Numbered from the stretch's first letter, positions 53,809-63,432 are shown. The stretch: DNA of 64,000 nt from Amycolatopsis circi (GCF_003385235.1 NZ_PQIA01000012.1:1-64000); one strand, 5' to 3'. A program made the numbers and translations. The notes: generated by a model not told the origin, from the sequence alone.

Positions 53809-54471
53809 TCAGGCGACCAGGCGCAGCCAAGCCGCGGTGAGCGCCGCGTGCCCGGCCGGAGTCGGATGGACGCCGTCCGCGGCCCAGTACTCAGGGCCGG
53901 TCGTCGCGGAAAGTTCGGCGAACATGCCGTCCGCAGCCAGTAGATGCGCGCTGTATTTGCGGGCGAGTTCGCGCACCGCCTGGATTTTCGGGTCCAGGTC
54001 GACGCGCCACTTCTTCCGTTCCGCGACACCGAGGTGCATATCGCCGACCTCGATGTCCCCGCTGATCGGCAACAGGAACGGTTCGATGAGGATCAACTCG
54101 GCTCCGGATTCGGCCAGCGGCGCGAGCAGCCGGTCGTAACCGGCCGCGTAATCCTCGGCGGTAATCACGTAACCGTCCGGATCGTACGAATGCCAGCCGA
54201 CGTCGTTGATACCGACAAGGATCGACACCACATCCGGACGCGCGTCGAGAACGTCGGTCTGCCAACGGGATTCGAGATCCATTACCTTGTTGTCCGCGAT
54301 CGCGGAGTTCAGCCAGGTCACCGGACGCTTCGGGTGACGGAGTCCCCATTCGCCCGCGATCCGCAGCGGGTAGCCGAATCCGAGACCGTCTTCGCTCTCG
54401 TTTCGCTGGCAGTCGGTGATCGAATCGCCGGTGAACAGCACGGTGCTTCCCGGGCGAAGAGTGATGGTCAT
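53809..54471 (-). CDS. SGNH/GDSL hydrolase
   Basis: The 220-aa protein has the four SGNH blocks: GDSITD (Ser17), Gly in NSAIADNKVMDL, VGINDVG, and DGVHPTPAGH with the catalytic Asp and His. It is an esterase or acylhydrolase with no signal peptide. ATG 54471 follows TAGGAGCGGAC and lies just past the stop of the FAD monooxygenase (8-nt gap), so they form one operon. Confidence 0.9.
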   Translation of the reverse strand: MTITLRPGSTVLFTGDSITDCQRNESEDGLGFGYPLRIAGEWGLRHPKRPVTWLNSAIADNKVMDLESRWQTDVLDARPDVVSILVGINDVGWHSYDPDGYVITAEDYAAGYDRLLAPLAESGAELILIEPFLLPISGDIEVGDMHLGVAERKKWRVDLDPKIQAVRELARKYSAHLLAADGMFAELSATTGPEYWAADGVHPTPAGHAALTAAWLRLVA

Positions 54472-54479
54472 GTCCGCTC

Positions 54480-55961
54480 CTAGTTTTCGCCGAACCACTG
54501 ATTTTTGGCCTGCTCAAAAGATTCCCGGACAAAGTCGCCGTCGCCCGCCCACGCGACAATGCCGTCCGGCCGGACAAGCACGGCGCCTAATCCGAGATCG
54601 TCCTTCGCCGTACCGGCCGCATAACGCAACTGGCCCGCCGCCTCGCGCAGCTGCTGGTCGGCGCTGAAGTCGAGCACGACGCCGCGACCGTCCTGCATCA
54701 GGTCGCCGAGACGAATTCCGCCTGTCAGCTGGAAATACGGGGCATAACGGCCGATCAGCGGATGCTCGCCGCTGAGGTCGTAGCGGAGCGAAGAGCCGGA
54801 CATCTTCCCGTACACATAGGTCGTGCCGTCGCGGGTGTCGAGCAAGTCGCGGAGGACGCCTTGCACCGCCTGCCCGTGCGCGTCCGGCCGCATCGCCGCT
54901 GCCTGAGCCCGAGTCCAGTCGAGCACCCAGGCACCGATCGGATGGCGCTCGCGGGTGTAGCTGTCCAGCAGCGTTTCCGGCGCCTGCCCGCGGATTACCG
55001 CCGCGAGCTTCCAACCGAGATTCAAAGCGTCGCTGATGCCGGTGTTCAGTCCCTGACCGCCCAGCGGGGAGTGGATGTGCGCGGCGTCGCCAGCGAGCAG
55101 CACGCGGCCGCGCCGATACGTCGTGGTCTGCATCGCGCGATCGGTGAACGTCGAGACGAGACGGACGCCGGTCAGCGTGACGTCGGTGCCGGACACCCGG
55201 CGCAGCACGGTCTGGAGGTGCTCCAGGCTCGGCTGCTGCGTGCGGTCGAACGCACCACGGTCGAAGTCCAGGACGCCGAGGTGCCCCGGCGTGGGCATCT
55301 GGACGTACATGCCGGTCGGCGTCAGGCTGAATCCCGGGCTCAGCTTCTCGGGATCGGCGAGGTCGACGAACATGGTGTAGCCGGTGAACTGCGGTTCGGT
55401 GCCGACGAACTCGAAACCCGCCAGCCCGCGCACGACACTGCGCCCGCCGTCGCAGCCGATCGCCCAGCGCGCCGCGTACTCCTGCTCGCCAGCCCGCACG
55501 ATCACGCCGTTTTCGTCCTGCGCAACAGCGGAAACCTCGGCCCCACGCCGGATTTCGACCCCGAGCTTGCCCGCCTGTTCGGACAGCACCGCCTCGATCG
55601 CGTCGAGGTTGGTCATCATGCCTCCGGGCAGCGAGCTGGGCAGCCGGTAGGGAAACGCATCGAGATCGACCTTGGCCGGGTCGAGCACCATTCCGGCGAA
55701 ATGGCCCACCGTGCGCGCCCGCTCCTCGCCGGGCGGGTCGTGGAGGTCCGACGCCGCCATCAGCGGAGGCAGCATCCCGCGGCGGTGGAACGCCTCGATC
55801 GACGTGGCCGACAGACCGCGCATCCCGAGCGGTGCCGTCCGCCACTGGGAACCGGGCTCGGGCTCCCGTTCGAGTACCAGGACCGAACTGCCCGCGAGAC
55901 CAAGCTCGCAGGCCAGGAACAGACCGACCGGCCCGGCCCCGACTATCACTGCGTCATGCAT
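54480..55961 (-). CDS. FAD-dependent aromatic monooxygenase
   Basis: The 493-aa protein has the FAD-binding VIVGAGPVGL at residues 5-14, the DG motif GCDGGRSVVRG near residue 160, and GDAAHIHSPLGGQGLNTG at about residue 280. The C-terminal ~100 residues form a thioredoxin-like domain, as in PgaE/RdmE-type polyketide hydroxylases and rifampicin monooxygenase. It hydroxylates an aromatic or polyketide substrate with NADPH. Start at 55961, RBS AGGGGG. It diverges from the giant SARP regulator. Confidence 0.9.
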   Translation of the reverse strand: MHDAVIVGAGPVGLFLACELGLAGSSVLVLEREPEPGSQWRTAPLGMRGLSATSIEAFHRRGMLPPLMAASDLHDPPGEERARTVGHFAGMVLDPAKVDLDAFPYRLPSSLPGGMMTNLDAIEAVLSEQAGKLGVEIRRGAEVSAVAQDENGVIVRAGEQEYAARWAIGCDGGRSVVRGLAGFEFVGTEPQFTGYTMFVDLADPEKLSPGFSLTPTGMYVQMPTPGHLGVLDFDRGAFDRTQQPSLEHLQTVLRRVSGTDVTLTGVRLVSTFTDRAMQTTTYRRGRVLLAGDAAHIHSPLGGQGLNTGISDALNLGWKLAAVIRGQAPETLLDSYTRERHPIGAWVLDWTRAQAAAMRPDAHGQAVQGVLRDLLDTRDGTTYVYGKMSGSSLRYDLSGEHPLIGRYAPYFQLTGGIRLGDLMQDGRGVVLDFSADQQLREAAGQLRYAAGTAKDDLGLGAVLVRPDGIVAWAGDGDFVRESFEQAKNQWFGEN

Positions 55962-56084
55962 GGCAAACCCCCTGTGTTCGCGTTCGATACGGCCACCCTG
56001 CCGACGGCCGCTCACACGGCCCGCACACGGCGCTCACCCGAGGGCACATGGCGCTGACGCGGGTGTTCGCGCGAAGATCGTCGA

Positions 56085-59000
56085 ATGGACGGGAGCGCGC
56101 GGCTTCGAGTCACGCTGCTCGGGGCGTTTCAGGTGATGCGGGGCGAGGCCGTACTGGCTGTCCCCGGCGCCCGGTTGCAGCGCCTGGTCGCGCGGCTGGC
56201 GCTGGCTGGCGGGCGAACGGTCGAACAGAGCGTCCTGGTCGACGCGATCTGGGGAGCGGACCTGCCCGGCGATCCCGTGCACGCCCTGCAGGCTCTCGTC
56301 TCCCGGTTACGTCGAGCCCTCGGTTCGCCCGGCGAAGTCACGCAGGTCGGAGGTGGTTACCGGCTGACCGTGGACGCCGCTGACGTCGACGCGCTGCGGT
56401 TCGAGCAACTCGCCACTGCTGGCCGCCTCCGCGATGGCGGCGCGGCTTTGCTGGACGAAGCCGTGGCGTTGTGGGGCGACCGTCCCGGTGTCGAGCCTCC
56501 AGCTGTCGCCGCCGTCGACCCCGCCGCCGCGACCCGGCTGGGCCGCCTGTCGATCGAGGCCGTCGTTGACCTCGCCGAGGCCGAGCTTTCCCAGGGCCGT
56601 CCCGACGCAGCCACCGCCCGCCTGACTGCGCTGCTGGCCGACCACCCCGTCCACGAACGCGCCGCCGCGGTGCTCATGGACGCCCTCGCCACACAAGGTC
56701 GTCAGGCAGAAGCCTTGGCCCAGTACGAACAAATCCGCGAAAACCTGGCCGAGACCTTGGGTGCTGACCCCGGGGCCGCGCTGCGCGAACGCCACCTGAA
56801 CCTGCTGCGCACCGAACCTGCCAAGGCAACCAAGCCGAGCGCCTTGCCCGCGCCGCTGACCAGTTTCGTCGGCCGCACCGACGATCTGGCCCGGATCGAC
56901 ACCCTGCTCGCCACTGGCCGATTGGTCACCGTGCTCGGCCCCGGCGGCGCCGGAAAGACCCGCCTCGCCTTGGAAGCCGCCCGCCGCCACCACTTCCGCG
57001 ATGGCAGCTGGCTGATCGACCTCTCCTCGGTCACCGAACCGACGAAGGTCGCCGCCACGATGCTGGCGGCGATCGGACTGCGCGGCACCGCATTGTTCGA
57101 ATCCTCGGCCAAACCCGTCGGCGACCTGGACGTGCTGGCGGATCAGTTGGGCGGCAAGGAAAGCCTGCTCGTGGTGGACAACTGCGAGCACCTGATCGAC
57201 GCCGTCGCCCACCTACTTTCGACGCTGCTGCCGCGCTGCGCCGGACTGCGGGTCCTGGCCACCAGCCGCGAGCCACTGGCGATCGACGGCGAGGCACTGG
57301 TCCCGCTCGGCCCGCTTCTCCTGCCAGAAAAGGACTCTGACGTCGAGCAGGCCAGCGACACCGCGTCCGTACGGCTGTTCACCGAACGAGCAGCCGCCGT
57401 GCGCCCCGACTTCGCGGTCGATGAGCGGAACCTCCACGACGTCCTGCGAATCGTCCGCGGCCTGGACGGCATGCCGCTAGCGCTGGAACTGGCCGCCGCC
57501 CGCCTGCGGACGCTTTCCTTGGCAGACCTGGCTTCCGGCCTCTCCGACCGATTCCGGCTCCTCACCACCGGCAGCCGCACCGCCTTCCCCCGGCACCGCA
57601 CGCTGCGCGCGGTGATCGCCTGGAGCTGGGACATGCTCAGCGAGGACGCGCGGACGGTCGCGGAACGAATCTCGGTCCTGCCCGGCGGCGTCACCCCCGC
57701 CTCGGCCGCCGCGGCCTGCGCGCTCCCGATTGACGAGGTGCAGGAGCTGCTCGCGGACCTAGTCGACCGCTCGCTGCTCCAACTCGTCCCCGGCCGATAC
57801 CGAATGCTGGAGACCATTCGCGAATACGGCCTGGAATGCCTTGCCGGACAAGGAATCCTGACCAATGTACGGAACCTGAGCGCCCAGTACTTCGCCAAAC
57901 TGGCCGCCGTCAACGACCAGCTGCTGCGCGGACCAAGGCAACTCGACGCACTCCACCTGCTGACCGCCGAATACGACAACATCTCGGCCGCACTGCGCCA
58001 CCTCTGCGATACGTCGGACGCCGCGCTCGCCGTCGCACTCGACCTGACCTGGTACTGGCACATGCTGGGCCGACACGCCGAAGCGTCGTACTGGCTCGGC
58101 GAAGCCGCCTTGTCCGCCGGTCCGGGCGTGAACCACGACATTGCCGCCGGAGCGCTGCTGCTAGACACTGGTGCCCCGGCCGACGAGATAACCGCCCGCC
58201 TGCTGAACTACCCGGACCTGCCAGCCTTCGGCGTACTGACCGCCGCCGAACTGGCTGCCCGAGCTGGCAGCGACGCGTCGCCGCTCATCCAGCGGCTAGC
58301 CGACGGCCCGGACCGCTGGCGGGCCGGATTGGCCCGGATCACCCGCGCCGAACTAGCCGAAAACGACGGCCACCTGGACCAGGTCGGCCCGGACGTCGCC
58401 GTCGCGCTGGACTGCTTCACCGAAGCGGGAGACAACTGGGGCCTCGCGATGGCCCTCCCGATGCGCGCTCTGCTGCGGCAATACGACGGCGACCTGGACG
58501 GCGCGCTGGCCGACCTGACCGAGGTCAAGCGACTGGCCCAGGAGTTCGGTTCGCTCAACCACAACGACGAGACCTTCATCGACCTGCGCCTGATCGACCT
58601 GCACGTCCGGCTGGGCGAAACCGAACAAGCGGCAGCGATGATCGCCGAAACCCGGGAGCGCACGCTGCGCTCGACCGTGCCCGAAACCGTGGTGCTGCTA
58701 GATGCCCGAGAAGCCAGCTTCCGCCTGCGAACCGGCGACCTGACGAAGGCCCGCGAGCTGATCGAGGCAGCCGAAGCCGGGCTGTCCGCTCAACTCCCGT
58801 TCGGCGGCGACCACGGACAGGCGTTGGTGAGCGCCGTACGAGCCGAACTCTGCCTGGAACTCGGCGACGGCGTTGGTGCCGAGGAAGCGCTGGCCAGGGC
58901 GTACGCGGCTGCGGTCAACAGCAAGGATCTGCCGATCGTGGCCACAGTCGCGGTGCCGGTGGCTGGCCTGGCCGAGCTGTACGGCCGCTACCTGGACGGG

Positions 59001-59210
59001 GCAGTGATCCTCGGCGCGGCAGCCCGGCTTCGCGGCGCACACGACCGAACCGACCTGCAGATACGCACCCTGAGCAGCCGCGGCCGACTGGCATTAGGCG
59101 AGGAACGCTTCGCAACGGCATACGAGAGCGGCTGGCAGCTGCCCGCACCGGCGGCGGCATCCCGAACCGATCCCGCCCGGCTGAGCCGGAACGGTTCGTT
59201 TTCCGGATAG
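56085..59210 (+). CDS. SARP/BTAD-type large regulator with NB-ARC and TPR domains
   Basis: The 1041-aa regulator has an OmpR-like DNA-binding domain (residues ~8-95), a bacterial transcriptional activation domain (~100-245), an AAA/NB-ARC ATPase with P-loop GPGGAGKT (~286-293) and Walker B LLVVDNCEHL, and a C-terminal TPR-like helical region. This is the AfsR/large-SARP layout. It diverges from the FAD monooxygenase operon, a likely target. ATG 56085 starts the frame; the 123-bp gap holds the divergent promoters. Confidence 0.9.
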   Translation: MDGSARLRVTLLGAFQVMRGEAVLAVPGARLQRLVARLALAGGRTVEQSVLVDAIWGADLPGDPVHALQALVSRLRRALGSPGEVTQVGGGYRLTVDAADVDALRFEQLATAGRLRDGGAALLDEAVALWGDRPGVEPPAVAAVDPAAATRLGRLSIEAVVDLAEAELSQGRPDAATARLTALLADHPVHERAAAVLMDALATQGRQAEALAQYEQIRENLAETLGADPGAALRERHLNLLRTEPAKATKPSALPAPLTSFVGRTDDLARIDTLLATGRLVTVLGPGGAGKTRLALEAARRHHFRDGSWLIDLSSVTEPTKVAATMLAAIGLRGTALFESSAKPVGDLDVLADQLGGKESLLVVDNCEHLIDAVAHLLSTLLPRCAGLRVLATSREPLAIDGEALVPLGPLLLPEKDSDVEQASDTASVRLFTERAAAVRPDFAVDERNLHDVLRIVRGLDGMPLALELAAARLRTLSLADLASGLSDRFRLLTTGSRTAFPRHRTLRAVIAWSWDMLSEDARTVAERISVLPGGVTPASAAAACALPIDEVQELLADLVDRSLLQLVPGRYRMLETIREYGLECLAGQGILTNVRNLSAQYFAKLAAVNDQLLRGPRQLDALHLLTAEYDNISAALRHLCDTSDAALAVALDLTWYWHMLGRHAEASYWLGEAALSAGPGVNHDIAAGALLLDTGAPADEITARLLNYPDLPAFGVLTAAELAARAGSDASPLIQRLADGPDRWRAGLARITRAELAENDGHLDQVGPDVAVALDCFTEAGDNWGLAMALPMRALLRQYDGDLDGALADLTEVKRLAQEFGSLNHNDETFIDLRLIDLHVRLGETEQAAAMIAETRERTLRSTVPETVVLLDAREASFRLRTGDLTKARELIEAAEAGLSAQLPFGGDHGQALVSAVRAELCLELGDGVGAEEALARAYAAAVNSKDLPIVATVAVPVAGLAELYGRYLDGAVILGAAARLRGAHDRTDLQIRTLSSRGRLALGEERFATAYESGWQLPAPAAASRTDPARLSRNGSFSG

Positions 59211-59375
59211 CCAGGGTGTTCGGTTACGCCGCTAGACCGTTCCAGCCAGGCCCTGCACGGTGGAGACAACCAGATCCTTCCGGACCAGTGCGGCCGGAAG
59301 CCGAGCAGTGAGATGCCTTCGGGAAGTCCTTCCCTCGCGGCGTTGGCCACACAGACGACAGGGAGAACCCCGCTG

Positions 59376-59774
59376 ATGTCCGAGACAACCGAACGATCGC
59401 TGCGCCCCGGCGACCTGGTGATCCGGAGCGGTGCCGTGGGCTCCCTCGTACTGGTCCGGCTGAGCGGCGCGCTCGATCTCGCCACCGCCGACAACCTCGC
59501 CGACGTGCTCGACACGCAGATCCGGACCAGACGGGACATCGTCCTCGACTGCACCGGCCTGGACTTCATGGCCGTCGTCGGGATGTCGCTGATGATCGAC
59601 ACCCACCACGCCGCCAGCGCCCGGAAGCGGAAGCTGATCGTGGTGACCGGCGGAAACCGCGTCGTGCTGCGCCCGCTGCGCGTCACCCGGGTCGACGTCA
59701 TGCTCAACCTCGCCGCCACCATCGACGACGCGTGCGCCCAGCTGGGGCGTTTGGTGCCTGATCCACGCGGGTAA
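59376..59774 (+). CDS. STAS-domain protein lacking the phospho-Ser motif
   Basis: The protein is about 132 aa: a STAS fold (anti-sigma factor antagonist-like) with LVLVRLSGALDLATADNLADVLD and IVLDCTGLDF. The motif that normally reads D-S-S-G, with the phosphorylated Ser, here reads MAVVGM. A partner anti-sigma or sigma gene is not adjacent. RBS AGGGAGAACC precedes the ATG. It may be a constitutively active antagonist or a non-phosphorylated binding module. Confidence 0.85.
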   Translation: MSETTERSLRPGDLVIRSGAVGSLVLVRLSGALDLATADNLADVLDTQIRTRRDIVLDCTGLDFMAVVGMSLMIDTHHAASARKRKLIVVTGGNRVVLRPLRVTRVDVMLNLAATIDDACAQLGRLVPDPRG

Positions 59775-59877
59775 CCCGGGGCCTACCCCACGACCGAGCC
59801 TGGTCGGAGGCCCTTGGACGACGCCGAAGGGCCTGCCGGGGCCGCTATCGGCGTGCTGAAGGAGGGCCACCCGGCGT

Positions 59878-60843
59878 ATGTCCGCCCCTGGACATCTGGT
59901 GTTCGACAGCGACGATCTGGAGCGAACCGAAGAATTCCTCAGCAGTTCTTACGCCCCGATGCGCATCGGCAGCGGCGGCGATAAGGCCGGTGCCCGCATC
60001 ACCCGGGTCGCCTCGGACAGCGTCAGCGCCGACAAGCTCGACCTGCACTTCGACATGAGCTACGACGTCAACCCGCTGGGCCGGATCTGCCTGTGCGACA
60101 TCGAAGCCGGAACCATCGAAGACCACCAGGTCGCCGGGTGGACCGAATCCGCCGCCTTCGCCCCCGGCGACCTGTTCTCCTTCGCCCCGCCAGACCGCCC
60201 GTACTCCGGCCGGATCTGCCACGCGCGCTACAGCATCACCATGCTCGATCCGGCTGTCCTCACCCGCGTTGCCGGTGTCGAAAAGCCTGTAGAGCTGCTC
60301 GATCACAACCCGGTGTCTGCCGCCAGCGCCCAACACCTGCGTGCCGCCATCACTTACGTGCGCGATCAGGTCCTCGCTGCTCCGGACATCGCCGAACACC
60401 CGCTCCTGCTCAGCACCGCCACCCAGCACCTCGCCGCGGCCGTCCTCGGGGCTTTCCCGACGACCGCGCTGGCGGAGCGCGCTGGCACCGACCTCGATGC
60501 CCACCCCCAGGCACTGCGCCGCGCCATCGCGTTCATCGAAGCGCATCCGGACCGCGACCTCACGGCTACCGATCTTGCCCAAGCTGCCGGTGTCTCCGCG
60601 CGGGCTGTGCAGCTGGCCTTCCGTCGGCACCTGGACACGACGCCGATGGCCTATCTGCGGCGCGTCCGCCTCGACCATGCGCGGGCTGAGCTGCGTGCTG
60701 CCGCGCCTGCGGACACGACTGTCACGCAGGTCGCGGCGCGGTGGGGGTATACGCGGCCTAGTGCTTTTACTGCGCACTATCGGGCTGCTTATGGCGAGCT
60801 TCCTTCGCACACTCTGCAGGAAGTCATTCCCGCTCCGAGGTGA
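59878..60843 (+). CDS. AraC family transcriptional regulator
   Basis: The 321-aa protein has an N-terminal AraC-binding-like domain, with GRICLCDIEAGTIEDH and FAPGDLFSFAPPDRPY, and a C-terminal pair of helix-turn-helices (residues ~215-315, DLTATDLAQAAGVSARAVQLAFRRH and VTQVAARWGYTRPSAFTAHY). The arrangement fits the ligand-sensing family that controls catabolic or stress genes. ATG 59878 has GGAGG 13 nt upstream. Its target is unclear. Confidence 0.88.
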   Translation: MSAPGHLVFDSDDLERTEEFLSSSYAPMRIGSGGDKAGARITRVASDSVSADKLDLHFDMSYDVNPLGRICLCDIEAGTIEDHQVAGWTESAAFAPGDLFSFAPPDRPYSGRICHARYSITMLDPAVLTRVAGVEKPVELLDHNPVSAASAQHLRAAITYVRDQVLAAPDIAEHPLLLSTATQHLAAAVLGAFPTTALAERAGTDLDAHPQALRRAIAFIEAHPDRDLTATDLAQAAGVSARAVQLAFRRHLDTTPMAYLRRVRLDHARAELRAAAPADTTVTQVAARWGYTRPSAFTAHYRAAYGELPSHTLQEVIPAPR

Positions 60844-61122
60844 TCAGTCTGGCCGCGCGAACGGCACGGGGATGTCGTGTGCACGGAGTGTGTCGCAGTA
60901 GCGGTCGAGCATGGCGTCGAGATCCGCGAGGATTATTGCGGCGGATTCGCGTGCCTCGTCCAGATCGCCTTCGGCGCAGGACTTGACTATGTGGGCGAGG
61001 TCGCCGCGCAGGATCGAGAGGCTGTCGCCCTGGATCAGGACGCCGGGGAACTTGCGGCCCGGCATCCTGACGACGGCGTTGTTGCCTGGGTCGGTGAACA
61101 GTTCGGCCTTGATGCGTTGCAT
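60844..61122 (-). CDS. DUF6959-like small protein
   Basis: The 92-aa protein has the pattern AELFTDPGNNAVVRMPGR, FPGVLIQGDSLSILRGDL and an acidic helix DLDEARESAAIILADLDAML. I recognise this as the actinobacterial DUF6959 family, from memory. The role is unknown. ATG at 61122. It converges on the AraC gene with no gap. Confidence 0.75.
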   Translation of the reverse strand: MQRIKAELFTDPGNNAVVRMPGRKFPGVLIQGDSLSILRGDLAHIVKSCAEGDLDEARESAAIILADLDAMLDRYCDTLRAHDIPVPFARPD

Positions 61123-61155
61123 GCCGGGCAGACAACCACAAATTGACTGTGGTTC

Positions 61156-61250
61156 GTGCTGACCAGCCAGGAAGTCGGAGTCCTCGCCCGCATCGCGCGG
61201 GGATTGTCGAATACCGAGATCGTCAAGGCGACGAATCGGGGCTTGCCACT
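61156..61250 (+). pseudogene. LuxR-type helix-turn-helix remnant
   Basis: The frame reads LTSQEVGVLARIARGLSNTEIVKA, the first helices of a LuxR/FixJ HTH (LTxREREVLxLxARGLSNxEIA), then diverges to unrelated sequence before the recognition helix is complete. There is no upstream sensor domain. It is a short fragment of a lost response-regulator or LuxR gene. Confidence 0.6.
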
Positions 61251-61285
61251 CCGGGCAGACACCCGTCGTAGGCCGGTTTGCTCAT

Positions 61286-61338
61286 CGCCCCAGTCGCGAC
61301 TGTGGGGCGGCCGGAGATTCCCGGTCGCCCCACAGTCG
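61286..61338. terminator. Two mutually exclusive hairpins after the lipoprotein gene
   Basis: Hairpin 1 is CGCCCCAGTCGCGACTGTGGGGCG (61286-61309). Hairpin 2 pairs CGACTGTGGGGCG (61297-61309) with CGCCCCACAGTCG (61326-61338), 13 perfect base pairs around a 16-nt loop. They share one arm, so only one can form. The element lies downstream of the minus-strand lipoprotein gene. Confidence 0.8.
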
Positions 61339-61352
61339 GAAGAAGTGCTGGG

Positions 61353-62240
61353 TCAGGGGTGGTAGATCTCCTTGACCTGGGCGATCTGGTCGTCGCCGCT
61401 CACCAGGATCTGGGCGACAGCCGGGGTTCCGCCGGCGAGGGTGCGGCGCAGCTGGTCGGCGTCGCAGCGGAAAGTGCCGAGGCCGTCTTCGCCGACGGTG
61501 GCTTGGTTGTCGTTCTGGCACAGGGTCGCCGCGCTCCACACGATGGCGCGCTCGGCCAGCGGAAGCCGGTAGGTCTTGGTGTCACCGGCGACCGGCACGT
61601 ACTCGCCGTGGCCCTGGGGGCGGACGAGCTGGAAGGTGGCCATGTTGACGCTGGCGTCGAAGCCGGTGAACTGCACGGTCTGGGTGGTGTTCGGGAACCG
61701 GCGAGGCTGCGGCGCTGCGCCCTTGCCGCTGCCGGAGGGCCGGGTCTCGATCGTGTAATCGGTGCGGCCGTCCTTGCCGCAGACGGTGCCCTGCGGGTTG
61801 GCCTGGTCGCCGGATCCGGCGCAGGTCCAGTGGCCGAAGATGTCGAGCACGCGGTGGCCGGGGCCTTCGCCCTTCGTCGGGATTTCCTGGTAGTACTCGG
61901 TGATCACCTTGAAGGCGTCGTTGCAGCCCGGGTTGGTGCCGGTGGTCGCGGACACGGCGATCACGTCCATCTGCGGTCCGCCGGGCGGGGTGACCTGCTT
62001 GCCGTCCAGCCTGCTGCAGTTGACGTCGCCGTTCTCCTCGCCTTTCGCGGCGCCCTTCGCGCCGTCGGATCCCCCAGACCCACCTGCGGCAGCACCCTGC
62101 GCGGACTGCTGGACGGCGGCGTTGTTCACCGGCGACCCGTTCCCCGCGGTGTTCCCGCTGCAGGCGGAAAGAAGCGCGGTGGCGGCGATCGCCCCGCCGA
62201 TCATCGCCATCTTGACCGTCTTCTTCGCGGTGAATCCCAT
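61353..62240 (-). CDS. Secreted lipoprotein of unknown function
   Basis: The 295-aa product has a lipoprotein signal with lipobox LLSAC (about Cys27), a Gly/Ala/Ser-rich linker to about residue 70, then a globular domain with six Cys (VNCSRLD, NPGCNDA, WTCAGSG, TVCGKD, TLCQND, FRCDAD), so up to three disulphides. ATG 62240 has AAAAGGGGA upstream. The longer upstream reading lacks a signal. The family is not recognised. Confidence 0.8.
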   Translation of the reverse strand: MGFTAKKTVKMAMIGGAIAATALLSACSGNTAGNGSPVNNAAVQQSAQGAAAGGSGGSDGAKGAAKGEENGDVNCSRLDGKQVTPPGGPQMDVIAVSATTGTNPGCNDAFKVITEYYQEIPTKGEGPGHRVLDIFGHWTCAGSGDQANPQGTVCGKDGRTDYTIETRPSGSGKGAAPQPRRFPNTTQTVQFTGFDASVNMATFQLVRPQGHGEYVPVAGDTKTYRLPLAERAIVWSAATLCQNDNQATVGEDGLGTFRCDADQLRRTLAGGTPAVAQILVSGDDQIAQVKEIYHP

Positions 62241-62498
62241 GTCCGGCGTCCCCTTTTCGCGGCAATTGGTGAAGCTTTGCCCGAGAAGACGCCAGACGGC
62301 CGCAGAGGTTGTGCAGGGCGGCCGCCACCGCGCAACGCTGCCCGAACGGACGGCCGAGCACGACCGGGAAGGCACGGCTCGGACCAGTTGAGCAACCAGC
62401 CTACGCACCTTGTTCCGGCACCGCGATCTTGGCTGCTGCTCGGAACAAGGTGCGGGGCCTTGCCGCGCAAGGGTTTTCGGGCCGCAGACCGCGACAGA

Positions 62499-62956
62499 TC
62501 AGGATGCGGCCCAGTCAAACCCATCGGGATCGGTGCGGGGCCTGGCATCGCCGCTGATCGTGAGCCGGTGCGTCACCGGACTCGTCCCAGCGGCGAACTC
62601 GACGTATCCACGGCCGAAGCTCTCCGCCTTGACGATGCTGCGCTCGAAGCAGAACCGTTTGCTCGCCGCCACGTCCGCGGCTCCCAGCAGGAGCACGATC
62701 TCGCCAGATCGTCCCGTCCGGTGCCTAGACGACACCGCCATGGCCCAGAGCGACTTCAGCGCCGTGGCACCGGCACCGAGCCGATGAGGCTGTCGGCAGT
62801 GGCTGACTGCGACACCGTGAACCCGCGGAAGCCAATCGTCGGCGCCTCCGAAGCCCGCGGGTGAATCTGCGTCTCCAGGCCAAAAGCGTTGGCGTAGAAG
62901 CGTTTAGCGTCCGCGGGATCGGCCACGTCGAGGGCGACGGATTCGATGGATGCCAT
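62499..62956 (-). pseudogene. Decayed glyoxalase/VOC-fold gene
   Basis: From ATG 62956 the frame reads MASIESVALDVADPADAKRFYANAFGL, a VOC-family start, and stops at 62756. The remaining family sequence continues in other frames: GATALKSLW, then an APDGTIW piece, then EIVLLLGAADVAASKRF, YVEFAAGTSPVT and DPDGFDWAAS, ending at 62499. At least two frameshifts and an internal deletion are needed to join them. The intact family is a two-domain glyoxalase/bleomycin-resistance-like protein. Confidence 0.85.
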
Positions 62957-62961
62957 GGCAG

Positions 62962-63432
62962 TCACGCGGATTCCGCCAGCGCTTCCCGGGTCGGACTCAC
63001 TGCCTGCTTCACCAGCGCGCCGATCCGCGCCTCCGCTTCTGCCGTCACGTCGGCCAAGGCGAAGCCCGCCGCCCACATCGAGCCGTCGTCCAGAGCGGCC
63101 AGGTCACTGAACCCGAGCGTCGCGTAGCGCGCCTTGAACTTCTCCGCGCTCTGGAAGAAGCACACCACCTTGCCGTCCAGCGCGTAGGCGGGCATGCCGT
63201 ACCAGAGCTTCGGCTCCAGGACGGGAGCGCTGGCCTTGACGACGGCATGCACGCGCTCGGCCATGACCCGGTCCGCCGGCTGCATCTCGGCGATCTTCGC
63301 GAGCACGTCCCGCTCCGCCTGCGCCGCCTTGTCCGCCCGCGAACCGCCGCGGCTCGTCGCCCGCAGTTCCTTGGCATGGTCCTTCATCGCGGCGCGCTCT
63401 TCGGCGGTGAAGCCTTCGTGCGTTCTGCCCAT
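62962..63432 (-). CDS. DUF1801 family protein
   Basis: The 156-aa protein has a basic N-terminal region (TAEERAAMKDHAKELRAT) and a DUF1801/YdhG-like domain with PKLWYGMPAYALDGKVVCFFQSAEKFKARYATLGF. The fold is that of frataxin-like YdhG proteins. The pair with a VOC gene is common in actinobacteria, and here the VOC partner is broken. ATG at 63432. Divergent TetR gene may control it. Confidence 0.85.
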   Translation of the reverse strand: MGRTHEGFTAEERAAMKDHAKELRATSRGGSRADKAAQAERDVLAKIAEMQPADRVMAERVHAVVKASAPVLEPKLWYGMPAYALDGKVVCFFQSAEKFKARYATLGFSDLAALDDGSMWAAGFALADVTAEAEARIGALVKQAVSPTREALAESA

